A stretch of DNA of 64,000 nucleotides from Solanum dulcamara (Eukaryota > Streptophyta > Magnoliopsida > Solanales > Solanaceae): contig NC_077242.1 of assembly GCF_947179165.1 (NCBI RefSeq), positions 2,604,001 through 2,668,000 of the forward strand, read 5' to 3'. The number at the start of each line of letters is the position of its first letter. Position 1 is the first letter of the stretch. The notes under the pieces were generated by a model. That model saw only the letters and a list, made by a program, of their open reading frames with translations, was not told the DNA's origin and made no database searches. A program made the translations under genes and the position numbers. Below are positions 24,788 to 37,879 of the stretch, one piece after another.

Positions 24788-27671
24788 TCAGAGTCGAGGC
24801 GATCCAGTTTTCGCTGCACCATCACGGTAATCATATACACCAACGCCACGCTTTTTACCAAGCCTACCAGCATCAACATACTGCACAAGGAGAGGGCATG
24901 GAGCATATTTATCGTCCCCTAGACCGACATGAAGAACTTTCATGATTGACAAACAAACATCCAGTCCAATAAAATCTGCAAGCTCCAGAGGACCCATAGG
25001 ATGGTTGGTTCCCAGTTTCATTCCTGTATCGATATCTTCTTTTGTTGCAACTCCGGTGTACAGTGTATGAAAGGCTTCGTTTATCATAGGCATCAAAATT
25101 CGGTTTACTATGAAGCCAGAGTAATCCTGAGAGCAGATAACTGTCTTACCAAACCTGCAAATAATAGATAATCAGTAATTAGTTGCAGATTTCTTCCCCT
25201 TTCCAGAGGATAAGAGACTGCATAAACTTTGTCCATGTTTGCTTTTGAAGCATAAAAGAAAAAAAGTTTTTGTAGAGATACTATAGATATCAAACAATCT
25301 CACATCTCGAGACAGGGACATAACAAAGACCATTTTCTCATTTTTCGGCTGCTTCTATCAAACGTTAAACAGGGATACATTTAGGCCAAACGAATTAGGA
25401 CAGAATTTTAATCATTTGTGTAAAATTGAAGCCTTGCAGCTACAGAATGAGAAATTGTGTTTGGGGGCGGTGAAACTTTGGGAAATGTTATACCCCCAAG
25501 GCATGTAAATTATATATTACTCTCATATGTGAAAGAGTAAACATTCAAGGCAGAAAATTTCTTTAAAAACTGTTGAGGAGACATGCATATCTTTGTAATT
25601 CCTAGTTGCAGGGTTTTCCTATCAGTCACCTCTCTGCCAGGCATTTAGTGGCACAATATGTGTCTTCTGATGTATCTGCACCCCGAATAATTTCAACCAG
25701 CTTCATAATCGGCGGAGGATTCATGAAGTGCATGCCGATCACCTGCCATGAAAACATAACAGACAAAAAAAAGAAGAAGAGAAAAGATATATGAGCAGTG
25801 AATAGAGACTAAGCAATTGATGGGTTAGTGTAACTAGAGTTTACTTTAAAGAGGCACAGAGATAAATAGACAGAGCACATTGGGAAAGGCAAATGACTAC
25901 AAGTGCCTGATTCGTTGTCCACTTGTGTTGAACATTTGATATTCCTTAATAAGTGCCAGAACTTAGGAAATGAGTACGACTTCCAGAAAACAAACAAATA
26001 TAAACGAGACGCTACATATACACACATAAAGATAGAAGAAAAGACATTTTTATATGGCCTGCAATGATTACAATCCTCCATTAGCGGTGTTTTAGGATCC
26101 CAAAGACTATCAAATTGAATTGAACAGTGCATTCGACATAATATGCAACAAAAAAACAGCAAGATAATTCTGTTCTATTTCTGACTTGAACTTGTAAGTT
26201 TTTTATGAGCAAATCAATCCTCCACTTTGAGAAATATGGTTCCCTATCAGTTATTGTGACGGCTGCTCCTCAAACATATTTATTTACACTTATTCATAAC
26301 AACGCGACATTCCAATATTGCTTTTTAGAAGCCATTAAGAAGTCTTGTCAGTCCCTTGCCATCTGGTTAGCAGTGAGGAGCCTGAAACCTTACCACCCAC
26401 TTTGTTGACCTGACAAAACATGATTCCCTCACCTCACCAATATTATAATATTCTATATGTCATTCCTGAGAAATAAAGGCAATCTCATCACAAAGTAAAT
26501 TTGTATGTGTGTTTACCGGTGATGACTATTAAAGATGGGACATACACACTAGTGCAACTATAATACAACCACAGGAAATCCTACCAGTTTGGGCAAGAGT
26601 ACCTAGATATTGAGATTCCGCAAGTCTAAAAGGAAAGACAACAGGATATAGATAAATTTCACACATTTTCTTTCTAAAGGACTAAAAGAAAAGGAAATGA
26701 GCAAGATACTTGTACAATTGTTTGAATATTGCCATTTTCCTGAACGTCAACAATCAACAAACATATTTGCATATCAATAAAGTTGTTATGTTTTCAATAA
26801 GTTTCATATGCCATCGTTCAGGCTATAATTGATTGACATCCAAGTGAAGCAAACCTGGGAGGGTCGGTTCGTTGCAGATGCTAGACGAGTAATGGAAATA
26901 GAGCTTGTATTAGAAGCCAAAATAGCAGAACTCTTTACAATCTTATCCAGCTTGGCAAATAAGGATTTCTTCACTTGTTCAGATTCCACAATAGCCTCAA
27001 CAACAAGATCAACTGAATGTAAATCTTCCAAGCGCGATGAACAATGAAGACGTTTCATAGCATCAACACTTGTTGCCTGTTTTATATCAGAGATCATCAA
27101 ACACAAAAGCTCATCACTGTTCACATTTCTTATAAATTACTCCCAAATTAATCCAAAACAACACCTTCATAGATTAGGTAGTACAACTTTGGGAATCAAA
27201 TGAGTTTTTTTTTTCTGACAAGAACTTTTCAAACATCCCTTTATTTTTACAATAGAAGTTTGTGATTTCATAAAATTCATAATCTTTTGAGGAATCAATT
27301 TCTGGATTCCCGCAAAAAGTTCAATTTTGACCTTATATTCCAGAAACCCCATTATTAAAAACGTGAAATTCAAAGCAAACAATTTTGCTTTCTTGCAAAT
27401 TTAATACTTACAAAACAGGAAGGGAAATTCAGATGAAAAAGCGAAAGCTTTCGAGTTTCAACTCAAATGGAAGGAGTAATAATACCTGAGAGATTTGTCC
27501 TTTGGTAAGGAGGCGTTGAATATTATTTGAAATAGATTTTTGGGCTTTAATAAGAGCTTCAGCATCAGTATCGTAAAGCCATACGTCGACGCCGTTGACG
27601 ACGGCGAGTTGAGCAATTCCGGCACCCATTTGGCCGGCACCGACAACTCCGATTCTTCTGATATCGGCCAT
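24788..27671 (-). CDS. 3-hydroxyacyl-CoA (3-hydroxybutyryl-CoA) dehydrogenase, probably peroxisomal
   Basis: Four exons (27671-27486, 27076-26855, 25742-25630, 25154-24788) encode 295 aa. It is a stand-alone enzyme oxidising 3-hydroxyacyl-CoA with NAD+. The Rossmann motif is GAGQMG (11-16), with the acidic adenine-ribose residue in WLYDTD. ASNTSS lies in the nucleotide domain. GMHFMNPPP gives the catalytic His141, and LVEII gives Glu153, spaced 12 residues apart as in the His-Glu dyad of the family. The C-terminal helical domain begins [15 protein letters not shown]. The last residues, SPRL, fit a plant PTS1 variant (PRL), indicating peroxisomes; this targeting is inferred. Length and exon pattern look complete. 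From memory the relative is Arabidopsis At3g15290. Intron 2 (about 1.1 kb) holds only AT-rich DNA. Confidence 0.94.
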
Positions 27672-28936
27672 GCCTAAAAATATAATTCAGATGATCACCA
27701 AGAAGCTATCTAATTTTGTAGTGCAAAAGTACAAGTAGTGTAAGTTCTCAGAAGCAAAAAAAAAAAACTTAAAAAGGAGAAAAAAGGTTGAAACTTAACC
27801 ATATATATCTTGGGGTGCACACCAAATATATATTTGGTATATTTTTTTTTTATGGATAAATAAGATTTTCTAATATTAGTAAATTAAATATTGTTAAAAT
27901 TTGCTTTTCTTTTATTTTATGATTTATCATAATGATAGAATATTTATTTTCCTTTTTAGTCTACAAATATTTTAGAATATTTACTTCCCTTTTAAGTATA
28001 GATCTTATAGGAATTACGTAATATTTAATATATTTTTAGTTTAATTTTTATAAGGAAAATAATATTTATATTTTAATTTTATTCTCTTTAATTACTTATA
28101 AATATAATTATCATTTATTATCTCTTTAATTTTCTTTCTACTATTTCTATTCCATAACAAGTGTTTACTATTTCTAACCTCTTTTTTCCAAAATAAATAT
28201 TTTATTTATTCTATAGGTAAGTCACTAACAAAAAAATAAGATATGAAAACAAACAGGAAAAAAAATGAAATTTGATAATGTAGGATAGGTATTTTAAAAT
28301 AACAGATTAAGATAAGTCGTTTACATATCATTCAAACCAAATAAGTTGATGAAGTTAAATCGATACTTTCACAGGTTATGTATAAGGTAAAAGACATTAT
28401 TATTTTTCTGCACAAAATATTTAAAATTTCCATTACTTAACTTTCAATTTGCATCTTACAATATGACAATCAAATGAAATGTGAATAACTCGTTCTTTTC
28501 TTATTGAGAGAAGGGGGCCCAAAGGTCCGCGGAGAACAACTATCACTATTAGTTGACTGGTGACGAAAATCATATAGTTTGAGAGTTAAATAAAGGGTGA
28601 TTATGGTGGAGATTGTTTTAAGATTGTCAATCAAGTCTATTTTTCGCTTCAAGATGTTTTGTAGAAGTTCGAATAATGTATTTTTCTGACCTTTTTAACA
28701 TGTATCACTCTGTATAATACTTCTTGAGCTCAAAGCAGACTATAATTATGATTCTTGCCCCCCAAAACAAACCCATTGTGTTGAGCACTGAATTTCACCT
28801 CCCTCAGCTAATGGTGAAACTGTTCAACTAAATTCGACACTTATTGGATCGTGTGATTGATTTATTAGTATATTAGTCGATTACTCTTGGCTTCCAAACC
28901 AATTTAGCTTGACGAGGATCATTTGGAGATATCATT
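27672..28936. other. Intergenic, AT-rich, no gene seen
   Basis: 27672-27800 is the presumed promoter and leader of the HBCDH gene (leftward). 27830-28200 is extremely A/T-rich. Around 28260-28345 there are MITE-like words (gataagtcgtttacatatca, caaaccaaataag) without definable ends. Confidence 0.55.
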
Positions 28937-29604
28937 TGTTGGTGTATATGCATTTTATTATTAAAATAAAATATTAAGTGCATATTTTAGTAGATATAAA
29001 TTGACAAGAATGTGGTCAATTATTGGTGTAACTTATGTAACGACTAAGTCACGTTCTACCTCATTATGCCTTGTAACATATGTAACTTTCAAGTCATAAT
29101 TTCTCATTTCATTTACCTATATTATTATCCACTTTATTTCTATTCAAGATAAGAAAGAACTCCTCACCTATAAATAGTGGTGTTTCTTTCTTTGTGAAAT
29201 ACATGTCAAATAAGATGAGATGAAATATGTTTTAGTGTGGAAAAATATTGTAGTGTAAAGTAGTGAAAGAGAGAGTTGAGACAAAGAAAATAAGTCTTCA
29301 ACTATATTTCCTATACAAAAGAGGGTATTTATATGTTGAAGAAATGTGTTCTTTTGGTGGAGTTTTGGACTCTTTAATTAATCCGGAGTTGCTTGAGTTG
29401 TACGATTTTGTTGGGCTGTTGTATCTTGGAGGGGACAAGTCAAGAGTATTAGTGCTAGATCGGTGTAGATTATGCCGCAGTGGGCTTGAATCTCCTTAAA
29501 GAGAGTGAGATATCCATGCCTCAGCCTGAATGCATTATTTATTCATTTTTGTCGTTTTATTTTTGATCAGTAATTTATTGTATTTGTGGTATATTACACC
29601 AACG
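28937..29604 (+). mobile_element. Solo LTR, probably Copia-type, 5-bp TSD
   Basis: It begins TGTTGGTGTA and ends TACACCAACG, an inverted terminal repeat with one degenerate final base (expected A). It is flanked by the 5-bp direct repeat tcatt (28932-28936 and 29605-29609). Inside are a TATA box (ctataaatag, about 29168) and T-rich downstream DNA, as expected for an LTR promoter. At 668 bp it has no internal gag/pol and no second LTR, so it is a solo LTR left by recombination. Short open frames within it have no coding character. Confidence 0.75.
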
Positions 29605-29865
29605 TCATTGTTAATGGTGTTCTTCATTGGATTAATGATGACGATCCTCATGCTATGGCCAGAATTTTACTTCTTCGATAATGAGACAGAAAAGGTGAAG
29701 CCTTTGTCAGCTCCATCCTGGTACTTGAGACTCGCAAAGTTGGGGGATATTTTGTGTCTTGTCTGATAGTTGCAAGAGGCAACATCTTGATACATGATGG
29801 ATGGAGTATGGAATTTCCAAATCTTGGGTTAAACATCGAATTTCAATGAGTAGTAATCGTCCTGA

Positions 29866-30110
29866 TTTCTCAGAGCTGCAATTCTTTTATTCTTTCCATT
29901 TATCATGAGTCTATTTTTATGAATCAAACCAAACCCAAATAGGAAGAAGAGGGTCAGCCAAACTGCGGTCCACTTTATACGTTTGTTGAGCAGACCACTC
30001 AGGCATGTGTCCAGTTTCACATATGCATTTCACTTGCACTGAATCGTCTTCAGAGCTGCAATTCTTTTATTCGTTCCATTTATCATGAGTCTATTTTTAT
30101 GAATCAAATG
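29866..30110. repeat. Direct repeat pair, about 60 bp
   Basis: The phrase cagagctgcaattcttttat plus about 40 further bases occurs at about 29870-29928 and again at about 30051-30109, nearly identical. The function is unknown. Confidence 0.8.
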
Positions 30111-30244
30111 AAGGAACATAATATTGGCTTGTTAGTCGAGCACAGTTACTCTGAGATACGAATACTATAGAGTTCCTTCTTTTCCTTCTGATAGTGTCTC
30201 TTCTCTATGCTATACCAGTTTATTGTCTAGTCAGATTGTGATAC

Positions 30245-30475
30245 GAATTCAGTGCATTCGTGTACTATATTCTGGTCATATGGATGATTTTCGCGATGGG
30301 GAATTCATTTGTAGCAGCCTGTTCTGCATTAGTGCCAATTTTTCCTCCTTTAGATATCATTTGTTGGTTGCCTAATAGGTGAACAAAACAAATTCAGTGC
30401 ATTCGTGCACTAAATTCTTTTCTTGTGGAGTATTTTCGCGATGGGGAGTTCATTTGTGGCAGCCTGTTCTTGCAC
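30245..30475. repeat. Direct repeat pair, about 85 bp
   Basis: The segment from 'attcagtgcattcgtg' to 'gcagcctgttct' occurs at about 30247-30333 and 30391-30470 with scattered differences. Together with the neighbouring pair, it indicates a local series of small duplications right after the solo LTR. Confidence 0.75.
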
Positions 30476-32699
30476 ATTCAGATATTTGTCCAATGCAATT
30501 ATGCAAAATAGTCCAAAAATGTTGTTCCAAATGAAACTTCCCATAACCCTTTTCCCTTTAAAATCAAGAAGAGTTGTTTTAAAACTGCAACTTGCTTGTC
30601 ACTTGTCAGCAGCAAAAAGGGAGCACAAATAATATCATCATTTTGGTTAAAAACAGTGTCTTTCCTATGCCAATGAAGTCACAATTATTGCACTTACAAG
30701 GTAGAGACATACATTTAATGACTCACTTGTACTGTCTAGTAGTAGCTAGCGACGTTGCTTGGACTCTCCAAAAATGCTCCGCACTCGTATTATTGTCCTC
30801 TTGAAGGGGGGGATAACAACTAGTTTCGTGTGTTGTAACTTGAAAGGAAATTATTTCTTCTTATTTTACATGTTTTTATTTGCCTTCTAAACACACTTAT
30901 GTGAGAAGATGGTTTTCCCTTTTTCCTTTATTGCTAACTGCTTTCTCATGAATTATACCTTTTGATCATTTTCTTGGCATACAAAGAAGTAGAGATCTCA
31001 GAACAAATTAGCTCGTTGGTAATGACTTCATCTATAAATAATAGATTTTCAAATTCTCCTCTAATTCATCTTTCCTGAATTTAGGTTTATCTCTGAGGTC
31101 CCACAAATATTTGACTAGTTGTGCTCTATCAGACGACAATTCAGGTTATATTATTAGCACTCAAGTTTTGATTCTTAGAACGAGCTGGATCTGAGACTTT
31201 AGGTTGTTTTAAATGTTGGTTTCCTTCATGAAGGAACTAGTACAAAAATTATTGAGTTCAAGAAAATCACGTAACTTTAATTTAAACCTTGTATATTTAT
31301 TGATTGTTCACCGAAGCGATATATATATAAAATCAGATTTTTTATAAGTGAATCCGCTCTTAATTCACTTTCCTCCTGTATACAACCAATTCACTTTTCT
31401 GAATAGCACAATAAAATAGTTTACTTCCATTTTGGGTTAAATTAATTAAAACCGTCAACTGTACAATTTGATTGGACATTTGCCACTTTTTGACTTTCTA
31501 TCTACAGAAGAAAGAGCTTGCCAATAAAGTTTTGATCATGTTATCATAATCAGTATTCCTAATATTCCCAACATAATCTGAACCTTTGGGTCCCCAGGAC
31601 CCTCCCACAAAGAGATTGTTGAAACAAGAGTGATAGTAATCATTCATCTTTTGCCTTAAATTAAAGGGGTCAAATAAGTGACTTGGATCCTTCAGCAGAA
31701 GCTGCAGTACAATGCCTCAGTTCTGGGAATAAGAAAAAACGGTGAACGGTTTATAATTTATTCAAAAGTTATTTAAGCTGATATAGATTGAACTGAACTA
31801 GATTCAAATGCGAGCCATAATACAATTGATTCGATTCTTATTAAGTTTTAATTATTTTATTTGTTTTTTAATAATTTCCTAATACGTAATGAAATTATTT
31901 TTTAATCATGTTTATATATAACATTTCCATAAAAATATTTTGACGAGATTTTCTCATTAATCAAATTTAACTACATATCAATCTAATTTTTATCTGTTGG
32001 ATTGAAATGAATTGGCGAATTCATAACTCGTCCAAATTTAAGAAGGTTTGATAGATTATATTTTATGTGCTAATTTTATCAACTCTACTTAAAATGGATT
32101 TCAATGCCTTGCACTGCTTTTGACGGAATTTCTAAAAACTTATTGTAGATTGTGTATATCTTAATTAATTCTATGAAGTATATTATATCTTCCACGATCA
32201 CAGTTATAAGGTGACTATCCAATAAAGTTTGAGCATATGAAAAACAATTACCAAGTAAATTGTTATGGCAAGGCGAGTGATAAATACATTAGTCAACTGA
32301 CTAATTAAAGATGTTAATATTCCTATGAAAGAAATAATAAGAAAGAAATGATAGATAAAGGAAGCAAAAAGTTAGATTTAATATATCAATATTCAGGCTA
32401 GTAAGTTTTATTTAGACACTTGAATTATGATTTATCTTAAATGAACACTTAAATATGATAAAATATTTCTCTTAGACACTTTAGATTCAATTTTTGAAAA
32501 AAGTATGTGTATTCTCATGTATCCATTACGCACATAAGTTAATCTTTAAAATATGACTATAATCATTTAAAATTTATTAAATATAAATTTATAAAATGAT
32601 TCTATTAAATTAAATTCAAGATATATTAGTTCAAATAAATATTATTAATTAAAATAATTGAGATAATTATTTAACCTCAATAAATATGGATTTAATCAA
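30476..32699. other. Intergenic, no gene seen
   Basis: AT-rich. At about 30750-30800 there is a phrase (gacgttgcttggactctcca) resembling a dispersed Solanaceae repeat, with no definable ends. Nothing else is supportable. Confidence 0.55.
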
Positions 32700-33530
32700 G
32701 GAAAAACTAACCTCATGCCCCATAAAAATAAAATAATTACAGACAAATGACCCTTTACAATTCATACCCTCCAAAGCATGAGATTCACAACCAAGATACC
32801 GTCGCAGTATCAATATACTGACATGACATCATTTAGGCTGATTCAGTCCCTAATGATACCACCACAATATATCTATATACTGTCATGATATCATTGATGT
32901 CTACTTTAATCCTTCGGCTACTTCTCCATAAAACAGTCATATACTGACATGGTATCATTAATGATCGTTTCATATAATCATTAAGGATCATTTCATACAA
33001 ATATTGAAGGTATCATAAAGGTTTTCTTAAATCATTTGATATTACATGAATGATACTATCATAGTATATTCGTATATTATCATAATATTAAAAATCCTTA
33101 ATGAGACACTTTTAAAATCCTCAATGATACCATAACAATATATTGATACATTATCGGTATCATATAAGATTGAACTCTTTTTTTAAAAAATAAAAATAAA
33201 ATAATTAAGAGAAAATTATTAAAATTACAATCTTATTTATTAAACTAATTAGTAAATATATTCTTTATGATACTCCGTTGGTATGTTGATACCATATTGA
33301 TATCATATAAGACTGAGATTAATCCTCTGTGATACTCCAGTGATATATTAATATCCTACCGATATCATGTAGCGTGGACTCGCTGATGTCAGCATACGAA
33401 TTTAAAAATAATTAAAGGGGGTACAAGGGTAATTAGTTTGGGCCAAATGGGTACTGGAAGAAATTATTTTGGGGTGGGGTATTGTGTGATAAATAGTTTG
33501 TTTAAAGGGTCAATTTTGTGTAGTTTTCCC
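32700..33530. mobile_element. Mutator-like non-autonomous element with internal ATGATACC/GGTATCAT words
   Basis: The ends are GGAAAAACTAACC and, read on the minus strand, GGGAAAACTACACAAAA. The flanks tttaatcaa (32691-32699) and tttaattaa (33531-33539) match at 8 of 9 positions. The 831-bp interior repeats short words of the type gatatcat, ggtatcat, atgatacc and 'atactgacatg' at irregular spacing. There is no coding capacity. Confidence 0.65.
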
Positions 33531-33573
33531 TTTAATTAAAGTCCAATTCTATTGAGTTAGTCCATTGATTTGT

Positions 33574-33854
33574 GGAAATTTCACCTAAATTCCATAGTGA
33601 TTTTTCCTAATTATATTTTCTCCCTACTCTTTTAAAAATTATCCGAAATTCCTTCTTTTTGGTCACTTCCAAATACATCACGTAAATGATGTATCTGACT
33701 GATACATCGCGTAGATTGATGTATACGATCGATACATTGTGTACAGTCATGTATCATAGAATAGGAGAGAGTAGAGATTTTTATAATTTTTTTCAAATGA
33801 TAGGAATTTTTAGAGAATATAGTAAAATAAGTTGTATATTTAGGTAATGTTTCC
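33574..33854. mobile_element. Small Mutator-like MITE with GATACAT words, perfect 9-bp TSD
   Basis: It is flanked by the exact direct repeat ttgatttgt (33565-33573 and 33855-33863). The ends are GGAAATTTCACCTAAATTCC and, on the minus strand, GGAAACATTACCTAAATATA, a clear imperfect TIR. The 281-bp core holds several gatacat/atgtatc words in palindromic arrangement. It begins only 44 bp after the previous element ends. Confidence 0.82.
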
Positions 33855-33874
33855 TTGATTTGTGTTACAAATAA

Positions 33875-34447
33875 TGAGCCCACTTTTCTAAGTCCAATAT
33901 CATCTCATTCGAGATGCCCATTTTGGTGTCACGAGTCAAATGACGTGGCATGCCAAGTCTAATAAAGAAGTCAATTGAATCATGCCATGTGTCAAAATGA
34001 CAAGCCCATTCGCTAAAGCCCAATATGTCATGTTACTTAAGTCTGATTGCCGGAGGAAAATCTATTCTTATCACAACTCCTCTATTCTACAACTATAAAT
34101 AGAGATCCTCGTAATTCAGAAAAGAGATCAGAATTCTAACAAGAATTCAGAGAGAGCTCGTGGATCAAACGTCACATATTTCTCTATAAGCTACAAGTTT
34201 AAGAATAATTTAAGATCAAGACCACTAAATTCAAGAACAAGCTCAAAAGCCCTTGAATTTAAGTATAAGTCAAGACCAAGCTCAATATTCAAGATCAAGC
34301 TTACAAAGCCCTTGAATTTATATTTGAAAAGACGAATCAGGGAATTCATAGAGATTGTAACACTCATATTTGAAATTAAATAAATACGATTGTTGCAATA
34401 TTTTCCAGTTGATTATTATTTTCTCGACACAAATTTTATTGTTTACA
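33875..34447 (+). mobile_element. LTR-like fragment (possible Gypsy-type solo LTR)
   Basis: A promoter-like ctataaatagagatcc (about 34095) is followed by a leader rich in 'caagaccaagctca' repeats, then 'gagattgtaacactcatatt' and an aaataaa signal, ending near gtttaca. This is the usual look of a Gypsy LTR. The boundaries and target duplication could not be fixed, and no coding region is attached. Confidence 0.45.
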
Positions 34448-35554
34448 ATGACATTTCCTTTGACCATAAATATTAACCTCAACAAGCCGTAAAATTTTCA
34501 GATATGTTTAAATTGAACCTAGTATATATAATTATACGAGCACATATACTTTATGTGATTTAACTTAACTATCTAATTGATCTTATTGAAAATACGATAT
34601 AATTCAAGTATCTGAATGAAATTCAGACATAAGTATTAGGAGTGTAGATGTTATTAATCTCACTCCATCTGTCAATAAGTATCATCTTAACAAAATTCAC
34701 ATTCATTAAGAAAATATAATATAAGTATTATATTATACTTAGTGGATGCTCCATATAATGGCCCCACTTATTGCTTATCCTTTTTCTTTCTCCCTTATCT
34801 TCAGCTGCATTTTGGTTATAAATAACCTATTTGCAGTGTGTAATATGACACATGCAGATATTGAATTCTCTCAACTCTCTCTCTTTCTCTTACTATCTCT
34901 ATTATTGATTTGTTAAGCTAGTTTATTTTATAATAATAAAGACAGTTGAAAACCTATATTAATTTTTATTTTAAATTTCTAAAATAACAGATAAATAAGT
35001 GAGTTTGGTTGGTTCACACTTGACACGTAGGGCAATCGGGTTATTAGTAGTTGACCCGATCGACAATTAGCGTGACTTTGGTACCCAAATCACCTGCTAT
35101 TTCCCGTGACTTCCGCCTACCCCGCTGCTCTATGTCACCGGCTATTTCCGGTCTTTTCACCTCCAATTAATGCTCCTACTTAATTAATTATGTATTTTTA
35201 ATAATTAACCCCGTTGATATGTATAGTACGTAGGGATAAAGTTGTGCATATATTATTCTCCTCATGTCTTACTTGTAAGTGAGATTATATTAAATATATT
35301 ATTATTATTATGCTTGATGTTTATCTTATTTTAATAATATCGTGAAAATTGATTAGAAAAAACGTTTTTAATATGTATATCTAAAATAGAAAATAAGTCA
35401 AGGTTTTTGAAATTTTTTATAAAAATGAAAGAAGATATTAGGCAAAACCCAACCTAGTTTAATTAATATTGCCAGTCCATAGTTTTGACTCCACAATTGT
35501 CCTTTTCTTTCTTTTGAGCTGTAATATATATTGTATTTGCTCACCATGTTCACA

Positions 35555-35613
<59 letters not shown>
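34448..35613. other. Intergenic with (AT)n microsatellite at 35559-35613
   Basis: No gene is seen. 35559-35613 is a pure AT dinucleotide run that ends directly at a MITE-like sequence. Confidence 0.65.
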
Positions 35614-35615
<2 letters not shown>

Positions 35616-35805
35616 GGCGGAGCCACCTTGTGGTTAGGGGATTTATCCTAATTTTATTCGGCAGAAAATTATACTATTTATATATGATTAAAATAATTTT
35701 TGATGTATATATAATATATGTTGAACCCCCTTCGACTAGTTCGTGTCTCTACTTTTTCAGATTTTGAACTCAATTAGTCAAAATTCTGACTCCGTCACTC
35801 TCTCT
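35614..35805. mobile_element. hAT-like MITE fragment
   Basis: It starts tggcggagccacc and ends ctgactccgtcact, giving a short inverted end pair (GGCGGAGCC / GACGGAGTC). The same end type bounds the MITE at 57608-57731, which has an 8-bp TSD. The flanking AT repeat hides any TSD here. Confidence 0.5.
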
Positions 35806-35820
35806 ATATATATATAGAGA

Positions 35821-37271
35821 GAAAATAGCCAAAAGCCCCTCCAAGCTATAACCAGATTTCCAACTACACACTCAATCTTTACGGGGTTCCTATCACCTCC
35901 CTAAACTGTTTAAAATTAAAATTATCACCTTCTTAAATGCTTATGTGGCAAGGTGAGTGTATTTTACTCTCTTTGAGAGAGTGAAAACCAAAAACAAATC
36001 TTAAAATTTTATTTTTTCCTTTTGTCCTTATTTTTCATCTTTTAATTTTTTATAAAATATTTTTATAATACTCTTTTTGTTAAACATAATTTTTTTTTAC
36101 TTTTATCTTTTATTTTCTTCTCCTTAAGTTTTTTTTCTTTTTGTCCTCTCTTTCTCCTCAACTCAACACTCACCCACTACCATCTCCTCCACCTTGAACC
36201 ACCACCACCACAAAAACCCCATCAACTTATCATCTTGTAATAATTTTTTCATGATTTGCCTTACCATTATTCATAACTAACACTACAAATTACTATTAAA
36301 ATCATCAAATAATTATTAAAATAATTACTCATGTTATCAAAAAAATCAAATCGTCATTAGTTTCACTGCTCCAAAAAAAATTGCACAGAAAAGAGACAAA
36401 AAAACCAGAAGAAGAAAGAATGGAAAACAAATAAAAAAAGAATAAATTTATTGGACACCTTCCATCATAAAATTCATTTAATTACTAAAGTCTTTTTTTT
36501 TAAAAAAAAGTTATCAAAGAAATTCAGTCAATTAAAACCACCATGACTGTAAAATATTTTTTTTGATCAAGAATTTTATAAAGTAAGCTAAAAATGAGTT
36601 ATGGGGTAAATGATATGAGTCTTCATCCATTTTTTTTTTCATTTTATCAATCTCACATTAGATCAGAATCAACACCATTAATCTATCTCCTCATCGAAAA
36701 AGAAATTTCAACTCAATTTTTTTCTCTCTTTTCTTTTAGTTATTTTATATAAATTTTGGATCAGTAACATTCATCAGCTTCAGATCTTATCTTCAATTTG
36801 TATTATTGTTTGGGGCGAAGATTCAAGAATTTAAACATCTATAACTCATAAATAAAGTATTGCAAATTTGGTGTCATAAAGACAAAGAAGGAACACAATA
36901 AAAAATTTAAGAGGAAAAGAGACGGATAATTAAACTCGTTAAGGTGCTTGAAAGATGGTATAAAGTTATAAAAAATAAAAATGAAGAAGGGAATGAAAAA
37001 CAAAAGAGAGAAAAAAAAGAAATAAAGTAAAAATAAAGATCTCTTTGTAATTAATGAAAATTTGGATAAAGAGAGAAAAATAAATATAAAAAAGTTAAAA
37101 TGACAGCCATCAGCGAGTGTACATCACTACATGTTGAGAATGTGGTTGTCTAGTTTTAAGATGGTATATATTATGTTTTTAAAAAAATCAGGAGAGTAGT
37201 AGGACTCTAATAAAATATAAGCGTGTACTTGAGAATTCAATAATAAATTAAAAGGGCATTTGACTATTTTC
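35821..37271. mobile_element. Long inverted-repeat (foldback/Mutator-like) element, 1.45 kb
   Basis: The left end GAAAATAGCCAAAAGCCCCT is inverted at the right (minus strand GAAAATAGTCAAATGCCCTT). Similarity continues inward: 'acactcaatctttacggggtt' on the left corresponds to 'acacgcttatattttattag' on the right arm. The centre is AT-rich and non-coding. Flanks are CT/AT microsatellite on both sides, so the TSD cannot be read. Confidence 0.62.
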
Positions 37272-37504
37272 TTTCTCTCTCTATATATGATGTTATATTG
37301 GTCTTATTATAATGTGCTCATACTAGCGTTATTCTTTGTTATTGCATCGTTACTACGACATTTGTTGAAAAAAATAATGACATTTATGATTCAAGATAGA
37401 AAAAAGAAAATGAAACCGTACTACGTACGTCCATGAAATTGCTTTTTCTATTCAATATTGGCAACTTCCAGTGGGTTTGGACAGGTTTTTGCTCGTTTGT
37501 TACG

Positions 37505-37635
37505 AGGGAGAGACCGAAAAAGTATTGAAGCGAGGTGATTAGATAAGATATGACGTTATTTTATATCATCGAGGACATGGCCTTAGATAGAAGAGAGTGG
37601 AGGTCGCGAATTAAGATATTAGGCTAGTAGAGATA
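37505..37635 (+). mobile_element. LINE (RTE-type) 3' coding remnant
   Basis: The plus-strand translation gives GRPKKY, then a degenerate EVIR.DM, then EDMALDRREWRSRIK with stops. This is the C-terminal end of RTE-type LINE proteins, as at 4305-4515. Confidence 0.6.
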
Positions 37636-37879
37636 GAATGATGTCTTGCCAAGTGTCGGTTTAGGGTGGTCGTAGGTCTAGGCGTGCCTTTATAGTATTC
37701 TTGCTATTGCCTTTGATTATCGCAGTACTTTACTATAGTTATAGCTATAGTTATTGTTCTTATCTTGAAAATTTTGCATTGCATTTTTTTTTTAATTTTT
37801 TTTTCATTATGCTATATTTATTGTTTTTCTCTCGTATTCGAAACTGTGACTTTTGAGCCGAGGGTTTTTCGGAAATAAC

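Noticed and set aside
29263..29766. Two 78-aa open frames.
   Set aside because: The first lies within the solo LTR and the second crosses its right end; neither has a conserved motif.
35469..35651. Open frame encoding a poly-Ile/Tyr run.
   Set aside because: It is created by the AT microsatellite.
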